From Pyxidicoccus fallax (GTDB taxonomy: Bacteria > Myxococcota > Myxococcia > Myxococcales > Myxococcaceae), in assembly GCF_012933655.1 (NCBI RefSeq), contig NZ_JABBJJ010000009.1:25723-89722 (forward strand): a stretch of 64,000 nucleotides of DNA, in the 5' to 3' direction. Positions 27,530 through 34,906 of the stretch are shown piece after piece. The position numbers were made by a program, and so were the translations under genes. Numbering within the stretch: position 1 is the stretch's first letter; every line of letters starts with the position of its first letter. Below the pieces are notes generated by a model that saw nothing but the letters and a program-made list of their open reading frames with translations, searched no databases and had not been told where the DNA came from.

Positions 27530-27560
27530 CGACGGCACGGGTCAGCCAACCGTGCCGTCG
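27530..27560 (+). terminator. Second copy of the fadB terminator
   Basis: CGACGGCACGG (27530-27540), 9-base loop, CCGTGCCGTCG (27550-27560). It is homologous to the 16438-16478 hairpin with compensating loss of one CGG/CCG triplet on both arms, so the stem stays perfect. A smaller hairpin (27486-27504) precedes it, as at the original. Confidence 0.75.
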
Positions 27561-27589
27561 AGTCCCCCTGCGAGCAACGCCGCTGCTCC

Positions 27590-27958
27590 TCACTCCGGTT
27601 TGTACGTCCCGCCCTGCCAATCCTCCAGTGTCATGGTGGCGCTGAGCCCAACCATGCTCATTGGAGGCTTTGCAAGCTCGGCAAGCACTCGCGCTGCCTC
27701 CTCGGGCGCGAACCTCAGCGCAGCCGAGGCAGCCCAGAAGCGTGTTCCTGGTTCTGGGTCATCCAGCAGCTTCAAGATGCGCTCATTGGCCTCTGCACCG
27801 CGTAATCTCAGCTCTGCTTCGATTGCGGTAGCACGGTCGTATTCTTTGTTCGCAGCCCGTGTCTTGCGCGCATCCAGCAAGCGGCCGTGATTCGCGGAGT
27901 TCTCCCTGTACCGACCGACCAGTTCCTCCGTGGTCAGCTTCTTCCAGTTTTCATTCAT
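27590..27958 (-). CDS. sitI: DUF2019-like probable immunity protein (copy 2, divergent, orphan)
   Basis: A 122-residue helical protein. Its opening LTTEELVGRYRENSANHGRLLDA parallels MTLEELVREFAENVATQTDAI of copy 1, and its end TMTLEDWQGGTYKPE parallels QTLKGWEEGTWELDPE, with HEAT-like helices between (EANERILKLLDDPEPGTRFW, AASAALRFAPEEAARVLAEL). It is much more divergent than copies 1 and 3 are from each other, so it should neutralise a different toxin. ATG 27958 overlaps the stop of a toxin remnant by ATGA, the same architecture as the other copies. Immunity function is inferred from position and family. Confidence 0.7.
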   Translation of the reverse strand: MNENWKKLTTEELVGRYRENSANHGRLLDARKTRAANKEYDRATAIEAELRLRGAEANERILKLLDDPEPGTRFWAASAALRFAPEEAARVLAELAKPPMSMVGLSATMTLEDWQGGTYKPE

Positions 27959-28080
27959 GGAATGGCACCGAATTGCTTGAGAACCCGGAGCCCGAATTCC
28001 CGCTGTTGATCGTAAGACTGAGCGCAAAGCCACTCACGAACGACCTGGCCACAGGCGATGCGCTGCTTGGAGGAGGTACT
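27955..28080 (-). pseudogene. sitA: C-terminal fragment of a second, divergent sitA-type toxin gene
   Basis: About 41 codons (SSKQRIACGQVVREWLCAQ, then SYDQQREFGLRVLKQFGAIP) align with the end of the intact toxin (SSKRPRIT...VREWLSTQSYQAQRDFGLLAIENIG). The upstream part of the gene is missing; the fragment is joined directly to the 3' end of the next sitI gene (stop at 28119). No start codon or signal peptide belongs to it. The divergence matches that of its partner immunity gene, so a distinct specificity was present once. Confidence 0.8.
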
Positions 28081-28118
28081 CCTTGTTCGCGTCCCTGCGG
28101 GTCCGGTATAGTATAGCG

Positions 28119-28469
28119 CTACTCCGGGTCGAGCGCCCAGGTTCCGTCGGACCAGTGCTTGAGGGTGTATTGGCACTCGAAGGCAATCACCCCCTCGCCG
28201 CGCGCCGCCTCCTCAAGCACTGCCTTGGCCTCTGCGGTCCGGTAACGAAGCAGGTACGCAGCGGCCATCGTCCTCACGTCTACGCTCGGATGTTTGAGGA
28301 GCACAGCCAGGGCTTCTCGTCCCTCATCCCCATGAGCACGCAGCTTTCGAAAAGCTGCCATGTAGCGGTCTGCATGCTTGTTGCCGGTCTTGGCATCCCC
28401 TCGGAGAATGGCCTCGGTCTGCGCGGTCACATTCGCTGCGAATTCCTGCACGAGAGACTCAAGCGTCAT
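28119..28469 (-). CDS. sitI: DUF2019 protein, probable SitI immunity protein of the intact toxin (copy 3)
   Basis: A 116-residue DUF2019 protein, start ATG 28469 overlapping the toxin stop by ATGA (an alternative ATG lies two codons upstream at 28475). The helical HEAT-like core reads AHGDEGREALAVLLKHPSVD, VRTMAAAYLLRYRTAEAKAV. It is about 65-70% identical to copy 1 at 16543, with differences clustered in KTGNKHADRYMAAFRKL and VIAFECQYTLKHWSDGTW; such patches are expected if they contact the toxin. It presumably protects the producer from its own SitA-like nuclease and from siblings. Function inferred from tight coupling to the toxin gene. Confidence 0.75.
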   Translation of the reverse strand: MTLESLVQEFAANVTAQTEAILRGDAKTGNKHADRYMAAFRKLRAHGDEGREALAVLLKHPSVDVRTMAAAYLLRYRTAEAKAVLEEAARGEGVIAFECQYTLKHWSDGTWALDPE

Positions 28470-29815
28470 CGCCATATCCCCTTCCCGATGTTCTCGATGG
28501 CCAGGAGTCCGAAGTCGCGTTGCGCCTGGTAGGATTGAGTGCTCAGCCACTCACGCACGGTCAGGTTGGAGTTCGTAATCCGTGGTCTCTTGGACGAGTA
28601 GAACGCGCTCACAAGGTCATGCAGCGCTTTATCGAGGGCAATGACGTTCTCCGTATTGTGGATGGCTTCGGGCCCGAACTGACGAACGTTCCCCTCCGTC
28701 TGCTCCACGATGTGGTGCCACTCTCTGCCCGGGCCCGCACTGCCCCTTCCCTTGTAGAGGCCACCGTGCGTCTGCCATTCCTGGTATCCCCCCGGGGTGC
28801 TCCCGCCACCGCGAGTGCCACGCGACGACATGGCCACTGCTCCTGGCGCGAGGGCGAACGTGAAGCCGTCCGCAGCCACGGCAACGGTCTCCACCTGCGC
28901 TACCCCAGCGTACGTCACACCCGCTTGCGCCTCGGCCCTCACCGCGACCTGAGCGGCCCCGGGCAGCCCCGGCAGCTTCGCCCCTAGCGTCGCGCCCGTA
29001 CTCCCGATGGCCGCTGTCGCCAGCATCACGAACGCCCGCGCCGCGTTCCGGCCCATCACCCGCCCGAAGCGCTCCCCCGCCTCGCGCAACGCATCGAACG
29101 TCACGGCCTGGTCGCTCTCCGCCATCAACTGCCGGAAGCCCTGGATGAGCCCCCAGAACGTGTCCACCCCCACGTAGACGATGAGCGCCGCCGTGAGCAC
29201 CGCCGCCACGCCCTTGGTCGCAGGTTCTGGCACCGTCCAGAGCAACGCGTAGGTGGCCGCCGTCCAGAGCGCCGCCTGCATCAGCGCCTCCGGGTGGGCC
29301 ATGTCCTTCACGGCCTCCCACAGTTCATCCAGCACCGCGCCCTTCGCCAGGGACAAGGCGAGCGTGAAGCGCGCACCCCCTGTGACGCTGGGGCCCTCTT
29401 TCAGCAGCCCCAGACAGTCCCCTCCGCGCCCGGTCCGCTCACACCAGCGCAGGTAGGCTCGCGTCAGTTCGATTTCGGCTTGGGGAAGTTCGGCGGCCAG
29501 ATGCTCACCGGGCCTGAGTGGGGTGATGCGCCGGCTCCTCACGTCGAAGAGGTACGAGCCGCTCCGGGAGTCCACCTCGAACAGGCGCCGCGCCGCCTCC
29601 TCGGGCCGCTGGGATGGGCGGAGGGTCCGCGCCAACCGCGCCACAGCCTCCTTCACGTCATCCTCGTCCAGCACTACCGGCTCGGAGGCCCGGTCCGAGC
29701 GGGGAACGTGGACGGTGGGCGAGCCCCGGCCCGTGTCGAGGCGCACCACCCGGGTGGGCCCGCTGCACCCCGGCAGGACCACCCACACAAGGAGGAACAG
29801 CCATCTCAGCAACAT
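28466..29815 (-). CDS. sitA: SitA-like lipoprotein toxin with C-terminal HNH/EndoVII-like nuclease domain
   Basis: A 449-residue lipoprotein. The signal peptide ends in lipobox LPGC (Cys17), followed by RVVRLDTGRGSPTVHVPR and VLDEDDVKEAVARLARTL, the conserved N-terminal region I recall from Myxococcus SitA toxins, which are passed between kin by TraAB outer-membrane exchange. A middle hydrophobic region (about 180-235) may serve translocation. The C-terminal toxin domain (about 340-449) has WHHIVEQ (His367-His368), IHNTEN (about 386) and ALHDL (His399), an H-H...N...H pattern fitting HNH/EndoVII-type nucleases. ATG 29815 gives the best signal peptide. It overlaps its DUF2019 partner. Delivery and nuclease activity are inferred from family. 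Confidence 0.8.
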   Translation of the reverse strand: MLLRWLFLLVWVVLPGCSGPTRVVRLDTGRGSPTVHVPRSDRASEPVVLDEDDVKEAVARLARTLRPSQRPEEAARRLFEVDSRSGSYLFDVRSRRITPLRPGEHLAAELPQAEIELTRAYLRWCERTGRGGDCLGLLKEGPSVTGGARFTLALSLAKGAVLDELWEAVKDMAHPEALMQAALWTAATYALLWTVPEPATKGVAAVLTAALIVYVGVDTFWGLIQGFRQLMAESDQAVTFDALREAGERFGRVMGRNAARAFVMLATAAIGSTGATLGAKLPGLPGAAQVAVRAEAQAGVTYAGVAQVETVAVAADGFTFALAPGAVAMSSRGTRGGGSTPGGYQEWQTHGGLYKGRGSAGPGREWHHIVEQTEGNVRQFGPEAIHNTENVIALDKALHDLVSAFYSSKRPRITNSNLTVREWLSTQSYQAQRDFGLLAIENIGKGIWR

Positions 29816-29884
29816 GCAGCGCTCCCGGCCCTGATTTCCTGGCATTTCATACCACGCCAGAAAAGTGGGTTGGCTCGAGTCCCC

Positions 29885-29950
29885 TCACTCCAGGCAGGGC
29901 TGTGTCGTCATCTCGTTCGGGTTGCGTCTCAGCACGCTCGACGTCACGTC
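29885..29950 (-). pseudogene. Duplicated 3' tail of the kinase gene upstream of sitA
   Basis: Minus-strand codons end in RRNPNEMTTQPCLE and a stop at 29885-29887, matching the end of the kinase at 17057 (KRNPDEVTTQPSSE). The gap from this stop to the sitA start (69 bases) equals the 70-base gap at the first locus, and the spacer itself is about 80% identical. It shows that this toxin copy was once preceded by a related kinase gene. Confidence 0.8.
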
Positions 29951-30002
29951 CACCCAGGAAGAAGGAACGACGTTCAGCTTCCGGATTGTGCGCAAGTAAG
30001 AA

Positions 30003-30080
30003 ACTCGTCCGGGAAGACGCGACGGCGTCAGGGATTATCCAACCGTGCCGCCGTCGTTCCTTCTTTCAGCCGGCGACTTC
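30003..30080. repeat. Third, partly decayed copy of the fadB terminator region; right boundary of the island
   Basis: The stretch GGGAAGACGCGACGGCG, then CCAACCGTGCCGCCGTCG and TTCTTTCAGCCGGCG is collinear with 16430-16494 behind fadB. The left hairpin arm has changed (GTCAGGGATTAT replaces GCACGGGTCAC), so the stem is shortened. It lies in direct orientation relative to the other two copies and separates the toxin array from the NRPS/PKS operon. Confidence 0.75.
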
Positions 30081-30260
30081 GGGCCCAACGAGCACTGGCT
30101 GCTGGAGCGCCACGATTTCCTCCCGCCGAGGTAGTCCCGGCGAGTGCTGATGCAGCCGAAACATTTGGCCTGATGACGACCAACCTAGTGTCTCAACAAT
30201 CCGGTGCGGTACACTCGCCGCCGCCGTGCGTCCCTCGCCGGGACGTGTGAACGCGCCTTC
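30081..30260. other. Leader region of the NRPS/PKS operon
   Basis: The promoter of the biosynthetic operon must lie in or upstream of this stretch, because the next 33 kb have no other gap of that size. TACACT at 30210-30215 resembles a -10 box but has no -35 at proper spacing, so no promoter is called. A short plus-strand frame (30066-30134) reads SAGDFGPNEHWLLERHDFLP and stops, possibly a fossil gene end. Confidence 0.4.
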
Positions 30261-33200
30261 ATGATCCTGCTTCACGACTCTTCTTCGTTGGTGGAACTCG
30301 CGCGGCGAAGGGCGGAACAACACCCGCAGCAGCGCGCCTACACGTTCCTGGTGGATGGTGACGCAGAGGAAGCGCACCTCACCTACGCGGAGCTGGACCG
30401 GCGGGCGCGAACCATCGGCGGCTTCCTGCAGGGCCTGGGCGCCCGGGGTGAGCGCGTGCTGCTGCTCTACCCGCCGGGTCTGGACTACGTGGCCGCCTTC
30501 GTCGGCTGCCTCTACGCGGGCGCCGTCGCCGTACCGGCCTACCCGCCGGATCCGATGCGCGTGGCGCGCACCCTGCCCCGCCTCGAAGCCGTCATCCAGG
30601 ACGCCCGGGCGCGCTTCGCCCTCACCACCGGTTTCATCCAGTCCGTCGCGGAGTCGCTGGCCAAGCAGTCCGCCGCACTCGCGGGGCTGACGTGGGTGGC
30701 CACCGACTCGCTGGAGGACTCGGCCGCGGACGGGTGGAAGGACCCGGGCGCCACGCGTGAGTCGCTGGCGTTCCTCCAGTACACCTCCGGCTCCACGGGC
30801 ACGCCTCGCGGCGTCATGCTCAGCCACGGCAACCTGCTGCACAACTCGTTCGCCATCCACCGGTGCTTCGAGCACTCGGAGGCAAGCCGCGGCGTCATCT
30901 GGCTGCCGCCGTACCATGACATGGGGCTCATCGGCGGCGTGCTGCAGCCGCTGGCCGGTGGCTTCCCGGTGGTGCTGATGTCGCCGCTGGACTTCCTCAA
31001 GCGCCCGGCGCGGTGGCTGGAGGCCATCTCCCGCCACAAGGCGACGACGAGCGGCGGGCCCAACTTCGCGTACGACCTGTGCGTCCGCAAGACGACGCCG
31101 GAGCAGCGCGCGGCGCTGGACCTGAGCACCTGGGACGTGGCCTTCAACGGCGCCGAGCCGGTGCGCGCGGAGACGATGGAGCGCTTCGCCCAGGCCTTCG
31201 CCGTGTCGGGCTTCCGCAAGCAGGCCTTCTACCCGTGCTACGGGCTGGCCGAGGCCACGCTGATTGCCTCCGGGGGCCGCAAGGCGGCACTGCCGGTGGA
31301 GCGGATGTACTCGCGTGAGTCCATCCAGCAGGGCCGCGCCGAGGCCGCTCAGCCGGGAACGGAGGGCGTGAGCACGTTGGTGGGCTGCGGCCAGAGCGTG
31401 CTGGACCAGGAGCTGCTCATCGTGGACCCCGAGTCTCACCAGCCCGCACCCGTAGGACGGTTGGGAGAAATCTGGGTGCGCGGCGCGAGCGTGGCCAGCA
31501 GCTACTGGGAGCGGCCCGAGGAGAGCCAGGCCACCTTCCACGCGCGCCGCGCCGACACCGGCGAGGGGCCCTACCTGCGCACGGGCGACCTGGGCTTCTT
31601 CGCGGACGGGGAGCTGTTCGTCGCCGGCCGCATCAAGGACCTCGTCATCCTGCGCGGGCGCAACCACTACCCGCAGGACCTGGAGCTGACCGCGGAGGGC
31701 AGCCATCCGGCGATGCGGCCGGGCTGCTCGGCGGCCTTCTCCGTGGAGGCCGAGGGCGAGGAGCGGCTGGTGGTGGTGATGGAGGTCGACCGCAAACAGC
31801 TCGCGGAGCCCGCAGAGGCCATCGACGCCCTCCGCCGCGCCATCGCCAGCGCGCATGAGGTGGCGGTGGGCACCGTGGTGCTCATCCCCCCCGGCGGGCT
31901 GCCCAAGACCTCCAGCGGCAAGGTGCAGCGCCGTGCGTGCCGCGCCATGTACCTCGCCGGGGAGCTGGAGGTCCTCGCGGAGGACTCGGGCGGCAAGGAC
32001 GCGGGCCCGGCGGCTTCCGGCGAGGCGTCCGAGGCCACCGTCCGCCTGACGCGTGAGGCGCTGCGCTCCGCTCCCACCGAGACGCGGGCGGCCCTGCTGG
32101 GCGCCTTCCTGCGGCAGCACCTGTCGCGCGCCCTGCGCATCCCCGCCGACTCGCTGGACGCGACCCGGCCGCTCACCGCGCTGGGCCTCGACTCCATCCA
32201 TGCCGTCGAGCTGAAGGCGGCGCTGGAGGAGGAGCTGGGGCTCGGCGTGCCCGTGGCGCTGCTGCTGGAGGGCGTGCACCTGGAGGCGCTCACCGCGCGG
32301 GCCCTCTCGGAGCTGAGCCACCCCACCCGCGTGCTACCTGCGCTGGAGGCCGGCGCTCGTGGAGACGCGCCGCCGCTGTCGTACGCACAGGAGCGGCTGC
32401 TGTTCCTGGAGCAGCTCGCGTCGGGCAGCGCGGCCTACAACATCCCCGCCGCCGTGGAGCTGGACGGCACGCTCGACGTGGCGGTGCTGGGCCGCGCGCT
32501 GGAGGCCATCGTCCACCGGCACGAGGTGCTGCGCACGCGCTTCCCCCGCGTGTCCGGGCGGACCACGCAGGACATCCTGAAGCCGGAGCAGGTGCCCGCG
32601 CCCCTGTCCGGACCGGACGCGGTGGTGAACCTCTCCGCGCTGCCCGAGGAGCAGCGGCGGGCGGAGGCCGAGCGCCTCACCGCCGACGAGGCCCGGCGGC
32701 CCTTCGCCCTGGAGCGCGGCCTGCCGCTGCGCGCGCGGCTGTTGCGGCTGTCGGAGCGCCAGCACCGGCTGCTCCTGACGTTGCACCACGTGGTGTCCGA
32801 CGGATGGACCATGGGGGTGCTCGTGCGCGAGCTGGGCGCGCTCTACACCGCCTTCGCGCAGGGGCGCCCCTCGCCGCTTCCCGCGCTGCCGGTGCAGTAC
32901 GCCGACCATGCCGCGTGGCTGCGGCGATGGCTGGAGGGCGGCGAGCTGGAGGCGGAGCTGTCGTACTGGAAGGAGCGCCTCGCGGGGGCTCCTCCGCTGC
33001 TGGAGCTGCCCACGGATCGGCCGCGCCCGGAGCGCCAGCGCTTCGAGGGCGCTCGCCATCCGCTGGCACTCTCCCCCTCCCTCACCGCGGGCCTGCGGCA
33101 GCTGGGACAGGCCGAGGGTGCCACGCCCTTCATGTCGCTGCTGGCCGGCTTCCTCGTGGTGCTGCACGCGCGCACCGGCCGCACGGACCTGGTGGTGGGC

Positions 33201-33803
33201 ACGGACGTCGCCAACCGCGAGCACGCCCGCATCCAGGGGCTGGTGGGCCTCTTCGTCAACCAGCTCGTGCTGCGCGTGGGCCTGGAGGGCAACCCCTCCT
33301 TCCGCGCGGTGCTCGGGCGCGTGCGCGAGGTGGCGCTCGGCGGCTATGCGCGCCCGCACGTCCCCTTCGACAAGCTGGTGGAGGCGCTGCGCCCGCCTCG
33401 CGATGCCCGCTACAACCCCCTCTTCCAGGTGATGTTCGTGCTGGAGAACGCGCCCCTGCCCGCGCTGAAGCTGCCGGGCCTGGAGCTGCGCCAGGTGGAG
33501 GTGGACGACGGCGGCTCGCCCTTCGACCTGTCGGTGCTGCTGTCCGAGTCCGGCGGCCGCTTCCACGGCGTGCTGCGCTATGCCACCACCCTCTTCGACG
33601 CGGCCACCATCGCCCGGCTCGCCGCGGACTACGAGGCGGTGCTGTCCACCGTCGTGGCGCGGCCCGACGCCACGCTGGAGGAGCTGCGGCAGGTGCTGGC
33701 CGAGCACGAGCGCCAGCGCCAGCAGGCCCGGGCCCAGGAGCTTCAGTCGGCGCGCAAGGAGCTGTTCCGCAACGTGCGGCGCCGCGGCGGGAGTGAGTCA
33801 TGA
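30261..33803 (+). CDS. Loading NRPS: fatty acyl-AMP ligase - ACP - condensation domain
   Basis: A 1180-residue starter protein. Residues 1-580 are a fatty acyl-AMP ligase: YTSGSTGTPRGVM at about 173, WLPPYHDMGLIGG, and GGPNFAYDLCVRKT, a hallmark of FAALs. It activates a fatty acid and loads it on the ACP (LGLDSIHAVE, phosphopantetheine Ser645). Residues about 690-1130 are a condensation domain with intact HHVVSDGW (His842-His843, Asp847) that acylates the first amino acid. The C-terminus is a charged helical tail (QRQQARAQELQSARKELFRNV), a likely docking element. ATG 30261 is chosen because the upstream frame is not FAAL-like. ATGA overlap with the dioxygenase gene. The adjacent beta-oxidation operon is separately regulated. 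Confidence 0.92.
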   Translation: MILLHDSSSLVELARRRAEQHPQQRAYTFLVDGDAEEAHLTYAELDRRARTIGGFLQGLGARGERVLLLYPPGLDYVAAFVGCLYAGAVAVPAYPPDPMRVARTLPRLEAVIQDARARFALTTGFIQSVAESLAKQSAALAGLTWVATDSLEDSAADGWKDPGATRESLAFLQYTSGSTGTPRGVMLSHGNLLHNSFAIHRCFEHSEASRGVIWLPPYHDMGLIGGVLQPLAGGFPVVLMSPLDFLKRPARWLEAISRHKATTSGGPNFAYDLCVRKTTPEQRAALDLSTWDVAFNGAEPVRAETMERFAQAFAVSGFRKQAFYPCYGLAEATLIASGGRKAALPVERMYSRESIQQGRAEAAQPGTEGVSTLVGCGQSVLDQELLIVDPESHQPAPVGRLGEIWVRGASVASSYWERPEESQATFHARRADTGEGPYLRTGDLGFFADGELFVAGRIKDLVILRGRNHYPQDLELTAEGSHPAMRPGCSAAFSVEAEGEERLVVVMEVDRKQLAEPAEAIDALRRAIASAHEVAVGTVVLIPPGGLPKTSSGKVQRRACRAMYLAGELEVLAEDSGGKDAGPAASGEASEATVRLTREALRSAPTETRAALLGAFLRQHLSRALRIPADSLDATRPLTALGLDSIHAVELKAALEEELGLGVPVALLLEGVHLEALTARALSELSHPTRVLPALEAGARGDAPPLSYAQERLLFLEQLASGSAAYNIPAAVELDGTLDVAVLGRALEAIVHRHEVLRTRFPRVSGRTTQDILKPEQVPAPLSGPDAVVNLSALPEEQRRAEAERLTADEARRPFALERGLPLRARLLRLSERQHRLLLTLHHVVSDGWTMGVLVRELGALYTAFAQGRPSPLPALPVQYADHAAWLRRWLEGGELEAELSYWKERLAGAPPLLELPTDRPRPERQRFEGARHPLALSPSLTAGLRQLGQAEGATPFMSLLAGFLVVLHARTGRTDLVVGTDVANREHARIQGLVGLFVNQLVLRVGLEGNPSFRAVLGRVREVALGGYARPHVPFDKLVEALRPPRDARYNPLFQVMFVLENAPLPALKLPGLELRQVEVDDGGSPFDLSVLLSESGGRFHGVLRYATTLFDAATIARLAADYEAVLSTVVARPDATLEELRQVLAEHERQRQQARAQELQSARKELFRNVRRRGGSES

Positions 33804-34852
33804 CGAGTGGCCCGGTGAAGCGCGCGCTGCCCCAGGTGCGGCGACGCGAGGTGGACGGCTCCGGACAGGACTGGGTGCGCTTCGAGGAGCTTCGCCCCGG
33901 CCTGCACCTGCCCGTGGTGGCCCGGCCCACGCTGCCGGACGTGGACCTGGCCGCCTGGGGTCGCGCGCAGCGTGCTCGGGTGGATGAGCACCTGCACCGC
34001 CATGGCGCGGTGCTCTTCCGCGGCTTCGACGTGGTGACTCCCGAGGCCATGGACCGCGCCATCCAGGCCCTGGCGGACGCGGCCCTGCCGTACGAGGAGC
34101 GATCCTCCCCGCGCTCGCAGGTGAGCGGCAACATCTACACGTCCACCGACCACCCGCCGGCCGAGCGCATCTACCTGCACAACGAGCAGTCGTACAACCA
34201 GAGCTTCCCGCTGCGCCTCTTCTTCGCCTGCGTGACGCCCGCGCCCGAGGGCGGTGAGACGCCGCTGGCCGACTCGCGCCGCGTCTTCCAGCGCCTGCCC
34301 GCCGAGCTGCGCGCCCGCTTCCTGGAGCAGGGCTATATGTACGTGCGCAACTTCGGCCACCGGCTGGGGCTGAGCTGGCAGACGGCCTTCCAGACCGAGG
34401 ACCGCGCCGAGGTGGAGGCGTACTGCCGCCGCAATGGCATCGACTTCGAGTGGCGCGAGGGCAACCGCCTGCGCACGCGACAGGTGCGCCGCGCCGCGGG
34501 CCTGCACCCCGTCACGCGCGAGCCCGTCTGGTTCAACCACGCCACGTTCTTCCACGTCTCCACGCTGCCGTCGAAGGTGGGCGCGGTGCTGCTGGCCGAG
34601 CTGGGCGAGGAGGAGCTGCCCAACAACACCTATTACGGCGATGGCTCCCCCATCGAGCCGGCCACGCTGGAGACGCTGCGCGCCGCGTACGAAGCCGAGC
34701 AGGTCGCCTTCCCGTGGGAGCGCGGGGACCTGCTCGTCGTCGACAACATGCTGGCCGCCCACGCGCGCTCGCCCTTCTCCGGCCCCAGGAAGGTGCTCGC
34801 CGGCATGGCGCGCCCCATCGCCTGGAGCGACGTGACGGAACCGGCTGGCTGA
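33800..34852 (+). CDS. TauD/SyrP-type Fe(II)/2-oxoglutarate-dependent dioxygenase
   Basis: A 350-residue non-haem iron oxygenase of the TauD/TfdA family, closest in motif to the SyrP-like hydroxylases of NRPS clusters. Iron ligands are His127 and Glu129 in YLHNEQSY and the distal His321 in DNMLAAHARSPFSGPRKVL, whose Arg residues bind 2-oxoglutarate. SGNIYTSTDHP is also typical. These enzymes usually hydroxylate the beta carbon of an amino acid bound to a carrier protein (for example beta-hydroxy-Asp or beta-hydroxy-Glu). Since the next protein has a Glu/Gln-like A domain, beta-hydroxylation of that residue is the best inference. It overlaps the preceding gene by ATGA. Confidence 0.9.
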   Translation: MTSGPVKRALPQVRRREVDGSGQDWVRFEELRPGLHLPVVARPTLPDVDLAAWGRAQRARVDEHLHRHGAVLFRGFDVVTPEAMDRAIQALADAALPYEERSSPRSQVSGNIYTSTDHPPAERIYLHNEQSYNQSFPLRLFFACVTPAPEGGETPLADSRRVFQRLPAELRARFLEQGYMYVRNFGHRLGLSWQTAFQTEDRAEVEAYCRRNGIDFEWREGNRLRTRQVRRAAGLHPVTREPVWFNHATFFHVSTLPSKVGAVLLAELGEEELPNNTYYGDGSPIEPATLETLRAAYEAEQVAFPWERGDLLVVDNMLAAHARSPFSGPRKVLAGMARPIAWSDVTEPAG

Positions 34853-34906
34853 GCCTCTCCGCCACTTCGCGTACGCGCCGTCATCCCTCCCTGGAGCCCT
34901 TCTTCC

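Noticed and set aside
27486..27560. Terminator copies read as integrase attachment sites (attL/attR)
   Set aside because: No tRNA, integrase or excisionase gene lies in the island, so homologous recombination at fadB explains the repeats better than site-specific integration.
30165..30215. Possible promoter elements (TTGGCC, TACACT) upstream of the NRPS operon
   Set aside because: No -35/-10 pair at 16-18 base spacing; matches are too weak to call.
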